64,000 nt of DNA, taken from positions 51,724 through 115,723 of the forward strand of contig NZ_JARANY010000006.1 of the NCBI RefSeq assembly GCF_029889885.1, given 5' to 3'. Each line of letters starts with the position of its first letter. The stretch's first letter is position 1. The notes under the pieces are model-generated. The model was not told the DNA's origin, made no database searches, and was given only the letters and a program-made list of their open reading frames with translations. Shown here one piece after another: positions 1 to 8,292 of the stretch. Position numbers and translations under genes: made by a program. The DNA is from Chromohalobacter sp. 296-RDG (GTDB lineage Bacteria > Pseudomonadota > Gammaproteobacteria > Pseudomonadales > Halomonadaceae).

Positions 1-81
1 AAGCATCGACCGCTTTATCTAGTTGCCGAAGATAGTGAGACGCCGTACGCATCACGTCCTCGAAGTGGTCGCGAGTCATGA
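1..81 (+). CDS. 3' end of an unidentified upstream gene (partial)
   Basis: Frame 1 is open from the window edge to a TGA at 79-81 and encodes about 26 residues beginning KHRPLYLVAEDSE. The stop overlaps the ATG of the next gene (ATGA at 78-81), the arrangement expected of translationally coupled genes, which is the main reason to regard this as real coding sequence. GtrA-type proteins usually sit beside a membrane glycosyltransferase, so that is a reasonable guess for the missing gene, but 26 residues cannot identify a family. Confidence 0.45.
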   Translation, partial: KHRPLYLVAEDSETPYASRPRSGRES

Positions 82-464
82 GTCGGCTCGTAGGGGAAGC
101 GGGTACCGCTGCACGTTTCGGACTTGTTGGAGTAATGGCGACTGGCGCTCATCTTCTGGTGGCGGGGGTGCTGCTTGGCCTATGGCCGAATATGTCCGAA
201 TTCGTAGCGAATATCGTGGCGTTTCTAGTGGCTTTTCAGATATCGCTGATCGGGCATAGGCGTTTGACTTTCCGCCGTCGTGGCCGGGCAAGACGTTTCT
301 TTCTGGTGGCGGCGTCGGGATTCATCCTCAACAATGGCGTGTTGGCCACCTTGTTGGCGGTGACCCCGCTACATGGCTTTATCGCGGTGGCGATTGCGAC
401 ATTGACGGTGCCAGTGTTGACGTATTTGGCGTCACGCTTCTGGGCGTTCGGCGCGTCACGCTGA
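78..464 (+). CDS. GtrA-like membrane protein
   Basis: This 128-residue protein has four hydrophobic segments (roughly residues 12-32, 38-58, 70-90 and 97-120) separated by short basic loops, such as GHRRLTFRRR after the second. Length, topology and that basic loop match the GtrA family (PF04138), small inner-membrane proteins thought to help move undecaprenyl-phosphate-linked sugars across the membrane or to assist a partner glycosyltransferase. The ATG overlaps the stop of the preceding frame, suggesting an operon with the cut-off upstream gene. A hairpin at 531-554 probably ends the transcript. The sugar and acceptor cannot be told from sequence. A GtrII-like glucosyltransferase lies 39 kb away in the window, but there is no evidence that the two work together. 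Confidence 0.8.
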   Translation: MSRLVGEAGTAARFGLVGVMATGAHLLVAGVLLGLWPNMSEFVANIVAFLVAFQISLIGHRRLTFRRRGRARRFFLVAASGFILNNGVLATLLAVTPLHGFIAVAIATLTVPVLTYLASRFWAFGASR

Positions 465-530
465 TATCGCTACGCTAACGCCGATTATCGCATCTTTCTC
501 GGCGCTCAGTACCACTGCGACTGGTCATGA

Positions 531-554
531 AAAAGGCTCCCGCAGGAGCCCTTT
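531..554 (+). terminator. Candidate bidirectional terminator between the gtrA-like gene and putP
   Basis: A six-base-pair stem (GGCTCC/GGAGCC) with a four-base loop is flanked by A's on the left and T's on the right. It lies between two converging genes, so it can serve both strands. Confidence 0.6.
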
Positions 555-583
555 GATTACTCTGAGTGGATTAGCGTGCTCTG

Positions 584-2074
584 TCAGCGGGAGACTTGCT
601 TATATTCCCCGGCATCTTTAGTCACATTGCTCGCTACCAGAATCGCAATGAAGGAAGCGATGAAGCCTGGAATGATCTCGTATACACCGGGACCTCCCAT
701 GAACGCTGCGTTCCAGCCCAGTTCAATCCAGATCATGACGGTGACGGCACCCACGACCATGCCTGCGATGGCGCCAGCGCCGTTCGTGCGCGACCACATC
801 AGCGACAGGATGATCAATGGGCCGAACGCTGCACCGAAGCCTGCCCAGGCATTACTGACCAGCCCCAGGACCTGAGAGTTCGGATCGGATGCAATGAAGG
901 CTGCCACCAGGCCAACCAATACGACACTGATCCGGCCGATGCCGACGCTTTCCTTCTCCGTTGCCTCTTTACGCAGGAACAAGCGGTAGAAGTCTTCAGT
1001 CAGTGATGAAGACGCCACCAGAAGCTGGCTGGAAACGGTGCTCATGATCGCTGCAAGCAGTGCGGCATAGAGGAAGCCGGTGATCAGCGGATGGAACAGC
1101 AGGTCCGCCAGGATGATGAAGATCGTTTCCGGATCCTCGACCTCCATACCATTGCGGATTGCATAGGCTCGGCCGAATACACCCAGAGAGACCGCACCGA
1201 TCAGGGAGATAAGCATCCAGCTCATACCGATGTTACGCGCAATAGGGACATCCTTCAGAGATCGAATGGCCATGAAGCGCACGATGATGTGTGGTTGCCC
1301 AAAGTAACCCAGTCCCCAGGCCACCGCAGACAGCCAACCGATAAAGGTCAGTCCATCCGTCCACGATAGGAGTGTGGGGTCGACGTCATTCAGGGTCTGA
1401 GTAGCTTGGGCGAAACCGCCGCCACCTTCGCCAAAGAGTACAACCATCGGCATGATCACCAGTGCCAGCATCATGATGCAGCCCTGCACGAAGTCCGTCA
1501 TGCTCACGGCCAAAAAGCCGCCGACCACTGTATAAGCAAGTACCACGCCCAGTGTGATGATGACCCCCACCGCGTAATCGCTCATGCCTCCGATGTTGAT
1601 AACGCCGGAAAACGCGCTTTCGAACAGTTTGCCGCCTGCCACCAGGCCTGAGGCCGTATACACCGCGAAGAAGACGACGATGACGATAGCGGATACCGTT
1701 CTCAGCGACATGGCTCGCGTCGGGAACCGATTGGCCAGGAAAGCGGGAATGGTGATCGCATTGCCATAGTGCACCGTCTGTTCACGAAGGCGAGGTGCGA
1801 CCAGAAGCCAGTTGAAGAAGGCGCCCGCGAACAGGCCGATTCCAATCCAGGCAGAGCCCAGGCCGGAGGCAAACATTGCCCCGGGCAATCCCAGCAGCAA
1901 CCAGCCACTCATATCCGAAGCGCCGGCCGACAGGGCCGCCACTTTGGGACTAAGCGTTCGCCCTCCCAACATGTAATCTTCGGATGTGGACGTCGATTTG
2001 CGCATGGCATAAAGACCGATACCGACCATGAGCGCAAAGTAAGCAAAGAGGCTTATCCAGACACCAATAGCCAT
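584..2074 (-). CDS. putP: Sodium/proline symporter PutP
   Basis: This 496-residue inner-membrane protein belongs to the solute:sodium symporter (SSS) family and imports L-proline with Na+. The N-terminal stretch ending SAGASDMSGWLLLGLPGA corresponds to the Na+/proline-site region of E. coli PutP (Asp55 and Ser57 equivalents present), and about 12-13 hydrophobic segments follow, the usual length for the family. The start is supported by AGGAGA upstream of the ATG at 2074. It lies downstream of putA on the same strand, so uptake and oxidation of proline are encoded together. In halophiles proline is both a nutrient and a compatible solute. The gap to putA is about 190 bases and holds the remnant of a small open frame. 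Confidence 0.93.
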   Translation of the reverse strand: MAIGVWISLFAYFALMVGIGLYAMRKSTSTSEDYMLGGRTLSPKVAALSAGASDMSGWLLLGLPGAMFASGLGSAWIGIGLFAGAFFNWLLVAPRLREQTVHYGNAITIPAFLANRFPTRAMSLRTVSAIVIVVFFAVYTASGLVAGGKLFESAFSGVINIGGMSDYAVGVIITLGVVLAYTVVGGFLAVSMTDFVQGCIMMLALVIMPMVVLFGEGGGGFAQATQTLNDVDPTLLSWTDGLTFIGWLSAVAWGLGYFGQPHIIVRFMAIRSLKDVPIARNIGMSWMLISLIGAVSLGVFGRAYAIRNGMEVEDPETIFIILADLLFHPLITGFLYAALLAAIMSTVSSQLLVASSSLTEDFYRLFLRKEATEKESVGIGRISVVLVGLVAAFIASDPNSQVLGLVSNAWAGFGAAFGPLIILSLMWSRTNGAGAIAGMVVGAVTVMIWIELGWNAAFMGGPGVYEIIPGFIASFIAILVASNVTKDAGEYKQVSR

Positions 2075-2104
2075 AAAAACGTCTCCTGTTTTTAATTGTC
2101 TTAG

Positions 2105-2226
2105 TTATTGGGCCGGAGGTTGCTCCGGCAGGTTGTGGGTACGCATACGGGCCAGAACGCTGATGGCGAGCATCGTGAACAGGCAGAGCGCGAAGGTGGC
2201 GCCGATCGCGACGTTATTTCGATCAT
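2105..2226 (-). pseudogene. Frame-disrupted small membrane-peptide reading frame between putA and putP
   Basis: A frame ending in TAA at 2105-2107 encodes a hydrophobic helix (VAIGATFALCLFTMLAISV) followed by a polar tail, with GC-rich third positions like the neighbouring genes. No ATG, GTG, TTG or CTG opens that frame ahead of the hydrophobic part. A good ribosome-binding site (GAAGGGA) and ATG at 2226 lie immediately upstream but one base out of frame. Either a single-base change has broken a peptide of about 40 residues, or the frame is read by slippage, or the assembly has an error. It could also be chance. I do not recognise a family. Confidence 0.3.
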
Positions 2227-2267
2227 AAGGGAGTTCCCTTCGTTTATTGTTTGATGACGAGTAATGA

Positions 2268-5200
2268 TCACTCGTCTCCCAGCGCGAGTAGCGACGCGTT
2301 ACCGCCCAAGGCGGCGGTATTGATGGTACGGGTCTTCTCTGTGGCGAATCGCTGCAGATAATGCGGTCCACCTGCTTTGGGACCAGTGCCTGACAGGCCC
2401 TGGCCACCGAAAGGCTGAACGCCTACCACGGCGCCGATGATATTACGATTGACGTACACATTGCCCACTCGAATTTTCCGCGCTATTTCAGCGGCGAAGG
2501 ATTCGTTGCGACTGTGAATGCCGAACGTCAGTCCATACCCTTTGGCGTTGATGGTATCGATGACCTGGTCGATCTCAGCGCTACGGTATCGGGCTATGTG
2601 TAATATCGGCCCGAATTGCTCGCTCTCCAGTGTGTCGATGCCTTCGATCTCGAACGCGGTCGGCGCAATGAAGTGGCCGTGTGCCGTGGTGTCTGCATCG
2701 GGAGTCGCCTCGGCCAACAGACGGCCTTCCTCCTTGAGGCGCACGATGTAATCGCTGAGCTGACGATGGGCGTCCTCGTCGATGACCGGGCCGACATCGG
2801 TACCCAGGTCGCGTGGATCGCCGATGTGCAACTCCGCCATGGCGCCCTTGAGTAGCGCGATGACGTGGTCGGCGACGTCTTCCTGGATATAGAGCACACG
2901 CAAGGCGCTGCAACGCTGGCCAGCGCTCTGGAAGGCCGAGGCCACCACGTCGGCGACGACCTGCTCGGGAAGCGCGGTGGAATCGACGATCATGGCGTTC
3001 AAGCCACCGGTTTCGGCGACCAGGGTCGGCAGCGCGGCACCTTCGCGGTCGGCGAGGGCACGGTTGATGGTTCGTGCGGTGTCCGTGCCACCGGTGAAGA
3101 CGACGCCGGTGATGCGGGCGTCACCGGTCAGTACGCTGCCCACGGTGGGGCCGTCGCCGGGCAGCAATTGCACCACGTCGCGCGGCATGCCCGCCTCGTG
3201 GAGCAGTTCCACGACGCGGTGCGCGATCAGAGAGGTCTGCTCGGCCGGCTTGGCGAGCACCGGGTTGCCAGCGACGGCGGCGGCAACCATCTGGCCGCAG
3301 AAAATTGCCACCGGGAAATTCCACGGGCTGATGGCGGCGAATACGCCCTTGCCGGACAAGATCAGCTCGTTGGATTCACCGGTCGGGCCGGGCAGCGGGA
3401 TCGGCGCGTCAAACATTTCGCGGGCCCGCATCGCATAGTAGCGGCAGAAGTCCACCGCTTCGCGAATCTCGTCGACGCCATCGGTGAGCAGCTTGCCGCC
3501 TTCGCGGGAGCACAGTGTCATCAGTTCGGCCAGATGCTCTTCCATCAAGTCGGCGAAGCGCTCGAGAGTCTGCGCACGCTCCTCGACCGGTGTATCGCAC
3601 CAGCGAGGGAAGGCCGCCCAGGCGGCATCCACGGCGCGCTGGGCCTGTTCGCTCGTAGTCCATTGCACGCTGCCCACGCGCTGGCGGGTATCGTAAGGGC
3701 TGAGAACGTCATGCTGCTGCGCGGCCTCGTCTTCCACGTCGAAAGCCAGCAGCGGTTTGACGTGGTGTTCGCGCTCCATGAATGTCGCCATGCTGTCGAT
3801 CAGCGGTTGGTATTGGCTGTTGATGTTCAAGTTGACGCCCTTGGAGTTCTTGCGTTTTTCCCCATAGATATCGCGTGGCAGCGGAATCCGTGGATTGGCA
3901 TAAGTATCGTATTGCGCCAAGGTTTCTACCGGGTGCTCGCAGAGGCTTTCCACGGGCACGCCAGGATCGACCAACTGGTGCACGAAAGACGAATTGGCAC
4001 CGTTTTCCAATAAGCGCCGCACGAGGTAGGGCAACAGGTCCTTATGCGCGCCTACCGGTGCGTAGATACGGCAGTAGGTGCCCTGTGGTGCGCGTTTGAG
4101 TGCGGCGTCATAGAGCGCTTCACCCATGCCATGCAGGCGCTGGAACTCGAAATGACGATCCCCCGCATTGGCGAGTTCCAGTATGGTGCTGATGGTGTGG
4201 GCGTTGTGTGTGGCGAACTGCGGGAAGATGCGTCCCCGAGTATTCTCGGAGAGCAGGAAATGCACGCAGGCCAGGTAGGTGACGTCGGTGCACGCCTTGC
4301 GCGTGAAGACAGGGTAGCCGTCGAGCCCTTGCTGTTGAGCCTCTTTGATTTCGGTATCCCAGTAGGCGCCCTTGACCAGACGTAGCGGAATTTCGTCGCC
4401 ACACTGATCGGCGAGGCGATTGATGTAGTGCAGAACCGGCAAGACACGCTTGGAATAGGCCTGTACCACTAGCCCGAAGTGCCCCCAGCCGCGGCAGACA
4501 TCGCTTTCGAACACGGCGCGGAAGACCTCCAGCGACAATTCCAGGCGGTCGGCTTCCTCGGCATCGATGGTGATGGCGACGTTGTTCTCGCGGGCTAGCG
4601 AGGCGAGCCGGCGGACACTGTCGGTAAGCTCTTCGAGGATCTGACGACGACGCCCGAATTCGTAACGCGGATGCAAGGCCGATAGCTTGATCGATACCGA
4701 GGGTGCTGGCGTCTTGGCGTCCAGCTTGCGGCTGGTAGCACCGACTCGTTCGATAGCCTGGGCGTAATCGTCGAAATAACGAACGGCGTCTGGCCGCGTG
4801 CGTGCGGCCTCGCCAAGCATGTCATATGAGTAGGTATAGCCCTTGTCGAACAGTGGCTGCGAGCGTTTCAGGGCCTCGTCGATGGTCCGCCCCAGCACGA
4901 ACTGTTTGCCCATGATCTTCATCGCTTGATACATGGCGCGGCGAATTACCGGCTCGCCCATGCGGTTGACCATCTTGTTGATGAAGGTGGCGGGCTTGCC
5001 TTCGTGGGACTGGTCAAGCTGCAGAACGCGGCCGGTCATCAGCAATCCCCAGGTGGACGCGTTGACGAACCATGACTCGCTCTGGCCGACGTGCGCCTTC
5101 CAGTCGGCAGGCCCCAGCTTGTCTTCGATCAGGGCGTCGGCGGTGGCCTTGTCGGGAATTCGCAGCATGGCCTCGGCCAGACACATCAACATCAGGCCTT

Positions 5201-5459
5201 CATGGGTATCGAGACTGTATTCCTGCAGCAGTTCGTCGATGGAGTCGACCGCCGTATCCATCTCGCGGACTTCGCGCACCAGCTCGGCGGTTTGCGTGGC
5301 AATGCGCTTGAAGTCTTGCTCTTCGGTACGCAAGAACGCGACCAATTCGGCGACATAGGCATCTTCCTCGACGCTATAATAATCGCTGACGCGCGCGAAC
5401 AGCGTGTCGAGATCGTCGTTCCAGGTGGCGGTTTCCAGCATGGTATTGGCATCTTGCAT
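2268..5459 (-). CDS. putA: Bifunctional proline dehydrogenase / 1-pyrroline-5-carboxylate dehydrogenase PutA
   Basis: PutA oxidises proline to glutamate in two steps: an FAD-dependent proline dehydrogenase barrel in the N-terminal half, then an NAD-dependent P5C dehydrogenase. PRODH signatures include LVKGAYWDTEIKEAQ and RRLLENGANSSF (the substrate-binding Arg pair). The aldehyde dehydrogenase part has AETGGLN (general base Glu) and SAGQRCSALR (catalytic Cys). I place the start at 5459 (MQDANTMLE), preceded by GGAG at seven bases, giving 1063 residues; an extension to 5609 is possible but composition and the binding site argue against it. It is shorter than the 1320-residue E. coli enzyme and lacks the N-terminal ribbon-helix-helix DNA-binding domain, so it should not repress its own operon. 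The AraC-type gene just upstream is the likely regulator. Confidence 0.95.
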   Translation of the reverse strand: MQDANTMLETATWNDDLDTLFARVSDYYSVEEDAYVAELVAFLRTEEQDFKRIATQTAELVREVREMDTAVDSIDELLQEYSLDTHEGLMLMCLAEAMLRIPDKATADALIEDKLGPADWKAHVGQSESWFVNASTWGLLMTGRVLQLDQSHEGKPATFINKMVNRMGEPVIRRAMYQAMKIMGKQFVLGRTIDEALKRSQPLFDKGYTYSYDMLGEAARTRPDAVRYFDDYAQAIERVGATSRKLDAKTPAPSVSIKLSALHPRYEFGRRRQILEELTDSVRRLASLARENNVAITIDAEEADRLELSLEVFRAVFESDVCRGWGHFGLVVQAYSKRVLPVLHYINRLADQCGDEIPLRLVKGAYWDTEIKEAQQQGLDGYPVFTRKACTDVTYLACVHFLLSENTRGRIFPQFATHNAHTISTILELANAGDRHFEFQRLHGMGEALYDAALKRAPQGTYCRIYAPVGAHKDLLPYLVRRLLENGANSSFVHQLVDPGVPVESLCEHPVETLAQYDTYANPRIPLPRDIYGEKRKNSKGVNLNINSQYQPLIDSMATFMEREHHVKPLLAFDVEDEAAQQHDVLSPYDTRQRVGSVQWTTSEQAQRAVDAAWAAFPRWCDTPVEERAQTLERFADLMEEHLAELMTLCSREGGKLLTDGVDEIREAVDFCRYYAMRAREMFDAPIPLPGPTGESNELILSGKGVFAAISPWNFPVAIFCGQMVAAAVAGNPVLAKPAEQTSLIAHRVVELLHEAGMPRDVVQLLPGDGPTVGSVLTGDARITGVVFTGGTDTARTINRALADREGAALPTLVAETGGLNAMIVDSTALPEQVVADVVASAFQSAGQRCSALRVLYIQEDVADHVIALLKGAMAELHIGDPRDLGTDVGPVIDEDAHRQLSDYIVRLKEEGRLLAEATPDADTTAHGHFIAPTAFEIEGIDTLESEQFGPILHIARYRSAEIDQVIDTINAKGYGLTFGIHSRNESFAAEIARKIRVGNVYVNRNIIGAVVGVQPFGGQGLSGTGPKAGGPHYLQRFATEKTRTINTAALGGNASLLALGDE

Positions 5460-5649
5460 GTCATGACTCCGTGATGATCGGCGACGTAATAATGAAGGTG
5501 GGCGTGCGGAGTCGGCGCCGGTATCGGCGTCCTGATTATGTTGTATAGCGTCGACTTTAGAATGGGGCAGCGTGCTCGGTCTTGCCAATTTCCCGGATAT
5601 TTGTGTCAAAAAACACGGCAGAAGAAGAAGTGGGCTTGAATTTTAGACC

Positions 5650-6438
5650 TTAGTCTATAATGGATGACGTGGTCATGACGGAGGCGTTGGCACTTCGGCG
5701 CCATTGCGAGGGAGACTGGCCATGATGGCGTCGAAAGGCATGCGACAAGGCGCTTTGATTGGCGAATCCCGTGCGTGCCGCGATTTCGCTGAGCGGTGCG
5801 CCGGCGGTTCGCAGTAAGGTGCTCGCGCGTTCGAGGCGGCGACGCAACAAGTATTGGTAAGGCGTCAGCCCCGTATGGCGCCGAAAGCGCTCGCCGAAGT
5901 GTGTCTCGCTCAGGCAGGCCAGGCGCGCCAGATCCTTGACCGTCACGCGCTCGGCGAGGTGGAGGTCGATGTAGCGATCGATGGTATCGAGATCCAGCGC
6001 GCGCCCATTATCGAGCATCGTCGGTGCGGCCAGGCGGGCATGCAGACAGCTCAAGAAGGTGGTAGCAAGCAATTCGCCGTCGGCATGGCGCGGCTGCGAC
6101 ATTTCCTGCACCACGAAGTTGAGATAATTGCGCAGGGGATCGTCGAGCGTGAAATAGCGTGGCGCATCGAACAGGCTGGCCAGTTCGCGATGGCTTCCGG
6201 TCAGCGAGGGCGAGTCATCCGGGAGGTCGAGGATCAACTGGCGGTTGTCACCGATACCTTCGTAATAGTGCACATGATTGATCGGGACGATGCAGCCCGA
6301 CAAGGGGGCGATGGAACCGCCCAGTCCTTCGATCTCGAATTCGGCATGGCCGGCCAGGCCGATAACGATCTGATGGAAGGCATGGCCGTGATGTTTGACG
6401 GTGTTGTCGAGCGGCGTCAGACGAATGCTGCTGCTCAT
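5650..6438 (-). CDS. AraC-family transcriptional regulator, probably of the put genes (PruR-like)
   Basis: This 262-residue protein has an N-terminal cupin-like sensing domain (His-rich stretch from about residue 14, HHGHAFHQIVIGLAG) and a C-terminal double helix-turn-helix of AraC/XylS type (about residues 160-255, with LARLACLSETHFGERFRRHTG and IAARTGFANQSALSHAFRR). The start at 6438 has AGGAGA seven bases upstream; an upstream ATG at 6483 lacks one. It is encoded directly upstream of putA on the same strand. Known biology: Pseudomonas uses an AraC-type activator (PruR) for putAP. Because PutA here lacks a DNA-binding domain, I infer the same role, with proline or a derivative as effector. 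The approximately 190-base gap to putA would carry the controlled promoter. Confidence 0.85.
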   Translation of the reverse strand: MSSSIRLTPLDNTVKHHGHAFHQIVIGLAGHAEFEIEGLGGSIAPLSGCIVPINHVHYYEGIGDNRQLILDLPDDSPSLTGSHRELASLFDAPRYFTLDDPLRNYLNFVVQEMSQPRHADGELLATTFLSCLHARLAAPTMLDNGRALDLDTIDRYIDLHLAERVTVKDLARLACLSETHFGERFRRHTGLTPYQYLLRRRLERASTLLRTAGAPLSEIAARTGFANQSALSHAFRRHHGQSPSQWRRSANASVMTTSSIID

Positions 6439-6502
6439 GGCGACTCTCCTGAGCTTCGCAGTGAGCTTACCATACACGCCCATGGCGCGTGAGGCGCAAT
6501 TC

Positions 6503-6874
6503 TCAGGCCTCTAGTTCAGGCTTCTGCAGTGCCAGGCGCGCGCGCAAATGGTCGCGTATTGCCTCGAGTTCGTCGCGCCCGGCACGCGATAGCAGGCAGC
6601 CTCCCCGTGCGACTTGCCAGGGTCTACCGTGCTCCTCCATCACATGCTGCGCGCGGCGGCGAATGCTTTCGAGATAGGCATCGTGGCGAATCGGGTAATC
6701 GACCAGTGTATGCCACTCGGCCACACTGACGCGTTTGTCCAGCGTTTTGTCGAACAGCGTCAGCAGGTGCGCGGGCTCGGTCCGATAGCGGGGCGTACGG
6801 CTGAGCATCAGCATCGCCACGGTACCGACCAGGATCGTCAGGCAGACGGCGAAAACCAGTAAAAAAAGTAGCAT
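6503..6874 (-). CDS. Small membrane-anchored protein of unknown function
   Basis: The protein has 123 residues: a single N-terminal membrane helix (MLLFLLVFAVCLTILVGTVA, continuing MLML) followed by a soluble, charged, helix-rich domain rich in Arg and Glu (YLESIRRRAQHVMEEHG, LEAIRDHLRARLAL). I do not recognise the family. The ATG at 6874 has no clear ribosome-binding site. It lies 64 bases upstream of the AraC-type gene on the same strand and could be co-transcribed with it, although the gap also allows an independent promoter. The topology suggests an inner-membrane protein with a soluble C-terminal domain. Confidence 0.65.
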   Translation of the reverse strand: MLLFLLVFAVCLTILVGTVAMLMLSRTPRYRTEPAHLLTLFDKTLDKRVSVAEWHTLVDYPIRHDAYLESIRRRAQHVMEEHGRPWQVARGGCLLSRAGRDELEAIRDHLRARLALQKPELEA

Positions 6875-6948
6875 GATGCGTTGAGGGGCCGAAACAAATG
6901 CGAAACCTTGATTCTAGCATGTGATCGCGGCACGACGCAGTGACGCGG

Positions 6949-6982
6949 CGACGGATGGCGTGTTCTGTCGTGCCATCCGTCG
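6949..6982 (-). terminator. Stem-loop downstream of the TctC-type gene
   Basis: An eleven-base inverted repeat (CGACGGATGGC ... GCCATCCGTCG) with a 12-base spacer lies six bases beyond the stop codon at 6988. The stem is strong but no T-run follows it, so it may be a 3' stabilising hairpin rather than an intrinsic terminator. Confidence 0.45.
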
Positions 6983-6987
6983 GTTGG

Positions 6988-7983
6988 TTACTTAACCAGG
7001 CCTAGTGTCTCCGATAGTTCACGGATGTCGTTGACCTGTTGCTCGACGAAACGCTGCATCTCTTCTCCGGACTTGTGAAAAGGCAACAGACCGTTGGCCT
7101 CCATGATGTCCTTCCACTGCGATGAGCCATAAAGTGTATCAAGCGTGTCCGTCCAGTCTGCATAGGCCTTGTCGGAGGCTCCACCGGGAATGTAGAACCC
7201 CCGCCAGTTGGGTGCGACAACATCGATGCCTTGCTCGCGCGCGGTGGGGACATCGCTTAACTCACCGGGGAGGCGTTCTTCCGAGAAGACGGCTAGCAAC
7301 CGCAGGTCGCCGTTTTCGACGAAGCTCATGGCCTCGGAAACATCACCGGTGAAGGCGTCGATGTGGCCACCCAGCAATTGTGTGATAGCGACAGAGCCGG
7401 AATCGAAAGCCAGATACTTGATCTCGCGAAGGTTGCTGACGCCGGCTTTGCGTGCAGCCATTAACACCTTGAGATGGTCGAACCCACCCGTGATATCACC
7501 TCCCGAGAAGCTGACGCTATGTGGATCTTCTTCAAGTGCCTCGAGCAGATCGGTCAAGTCGTCATAGGGCGAATCGCTGGGGACAGCGATGATGCCGTAG
7601 TCAGCGCCAAGCGCGCTGACCCATCGCACTTGGTCGAGAGTGCCACCCGAATAGCGGTTCTGAGCCAGACGCGTGGTGGTGGCGGTGGAGGCTGCGACGA
7701 TGAGGTTATCGTCGTTATTGCGCTTGGCACGCACATGGCTGAAACCCACACCGCCGCTGGCGCCGGGGATATTGATGGTTTGCATGCCGGTGGGAATCAA
7801 GTCGAGTTCTTGCAAGGCACGCGCCGTCGTACGGCAGGTAAAGTCCCAGCCACCGCCGGGCTTGGCGGGGGCAATACAATCGGTCTTGCCTTGAGGCGCG
7901 GCGTGAGTATCGAATGAGGCCAGCGCCAGGCTGCAAAGCATTGCCCCCAGCCATAAACGTGTTTCGCGTGAAAAAGTCGTCAT
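6988..7983 (-). CDS. Periplasmic tricarboxylate-binding protein, TctC/Bug family (orphan)
   Basis: The product (331 residues) carries a cleavable signal peptide (hydrophobic core LWLGAMLCSLALASF, predicted cleavage after DTHA) and then the Bug/TctC fold: CIAPAKPGGGWDFTCR near the N-terminus, NIPGASGGVGFSHV, SFSGGDITGGFDHL and LLGGHIDAFTGDVSEA. TctC proteins capture citrate or related carboxylates in the periplasm for a TctAB permease or a sensor. No tctA or tctB lies within the window, so the partner is elsewhere or absent; orphan Bug proteins are common in some bacteria. The start at 7983 is preceded by AGAAGAAAA and gives the complete signal peptide; longer frames run into repeat sequence and are not credible. 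The ligand cannot be predicted. Confidence 0.88.
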   Translation of the reverse strand: MTTFSRETRLWLGAMLCSLALASFDTHAAPQGKTDCIAPAKPGGGWDFTCRTTARALQELDLIPTGMQTINIPGASGGVGFSHVRAKRNNDDNLIVAASTATTTRLAQNRYSGGTLDQVRWVSALGADYGIIAVPSDSPYDDLTDLLEALEEDPHSVSFSGGDITGGFDHLKVLMAARKAGVSNLREIKYLAFDSGSVAITQLLGGHIDAFTGDVSEAMSFVENGDLRLLAVFSEERLPGELSDVPTAREQGIDVVAPNWRGFYIPGGASDKAYADWTDTLDTLYGSSQWKDIMEANGLLPFHKSGEEMQRFVEQQVNDIRELSETLGLVK

Positions 7984-8119
7984 GGTGTTTTCTTCTAAGT
8001 CGTGAGTGTCCAGCAGCGTGATTCTGCCTAAAAGTGCGCACACTCGCGAGTCGACCATCGGTGGGGGAAACAATGACACGAAAAAGGAAAGCGGGCTGGA
8101 ATGAAATCGCAGAAAGGAG

Positions 8120-8292
8120 TGGAGCGGGCAACGAGGCGCGACCGGGTGGCGTTCCACCGGGCTGGCGCACCAGCTCGCGACCCTGAGGTCTGCCTGAACT
8201 TACGAAGAAGGAGTGGAGCGGGCAACGAGGCGCGACCGGGCTGGCGCACCAGCTCGCGACCCTGAGGCCTGCCTGAACTTACGAAGAAGGAG
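8120..8292 (-). repeat. Two tandem structured copies of the tRNA-Gly 3' part, downstream of the tRNA
   Basis: Reading the minus strand beyond the tRNA, two units follow directly (79 bases at 8292-8214 and 94 bases at 8213-8120). Each begins CTCCTTCTTCGTAAGTTCAG, then has a copy of the tRNA variable-loop/T-stem 5' side (GGGTCGCGAG), an inserted hairpin (GCTGG-TGCG-CCAGC) in place of the T-loop, and finally CCTCGTTGCCCGCTCCA, the exact last 17 bases of the tRNA including CCA. The second unit carries 15 extra bases that form another hairpin (GGTGG-AACG-CCACC). The rest of the 7984-8119 gap shows nothing further that I can name. The arrangement recalls the repeats behind E. coli tyrT. Confidence 0.8.

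Noticed and set aside
2865..4013. Long open frame of 382 codons opposite putA
   Set aside because: It is a mirror of the PutA coding frame in GC-rich DNA; it has no ribosome-binding site and its composition is His/Gln/Arg-rich without recognisable domains.
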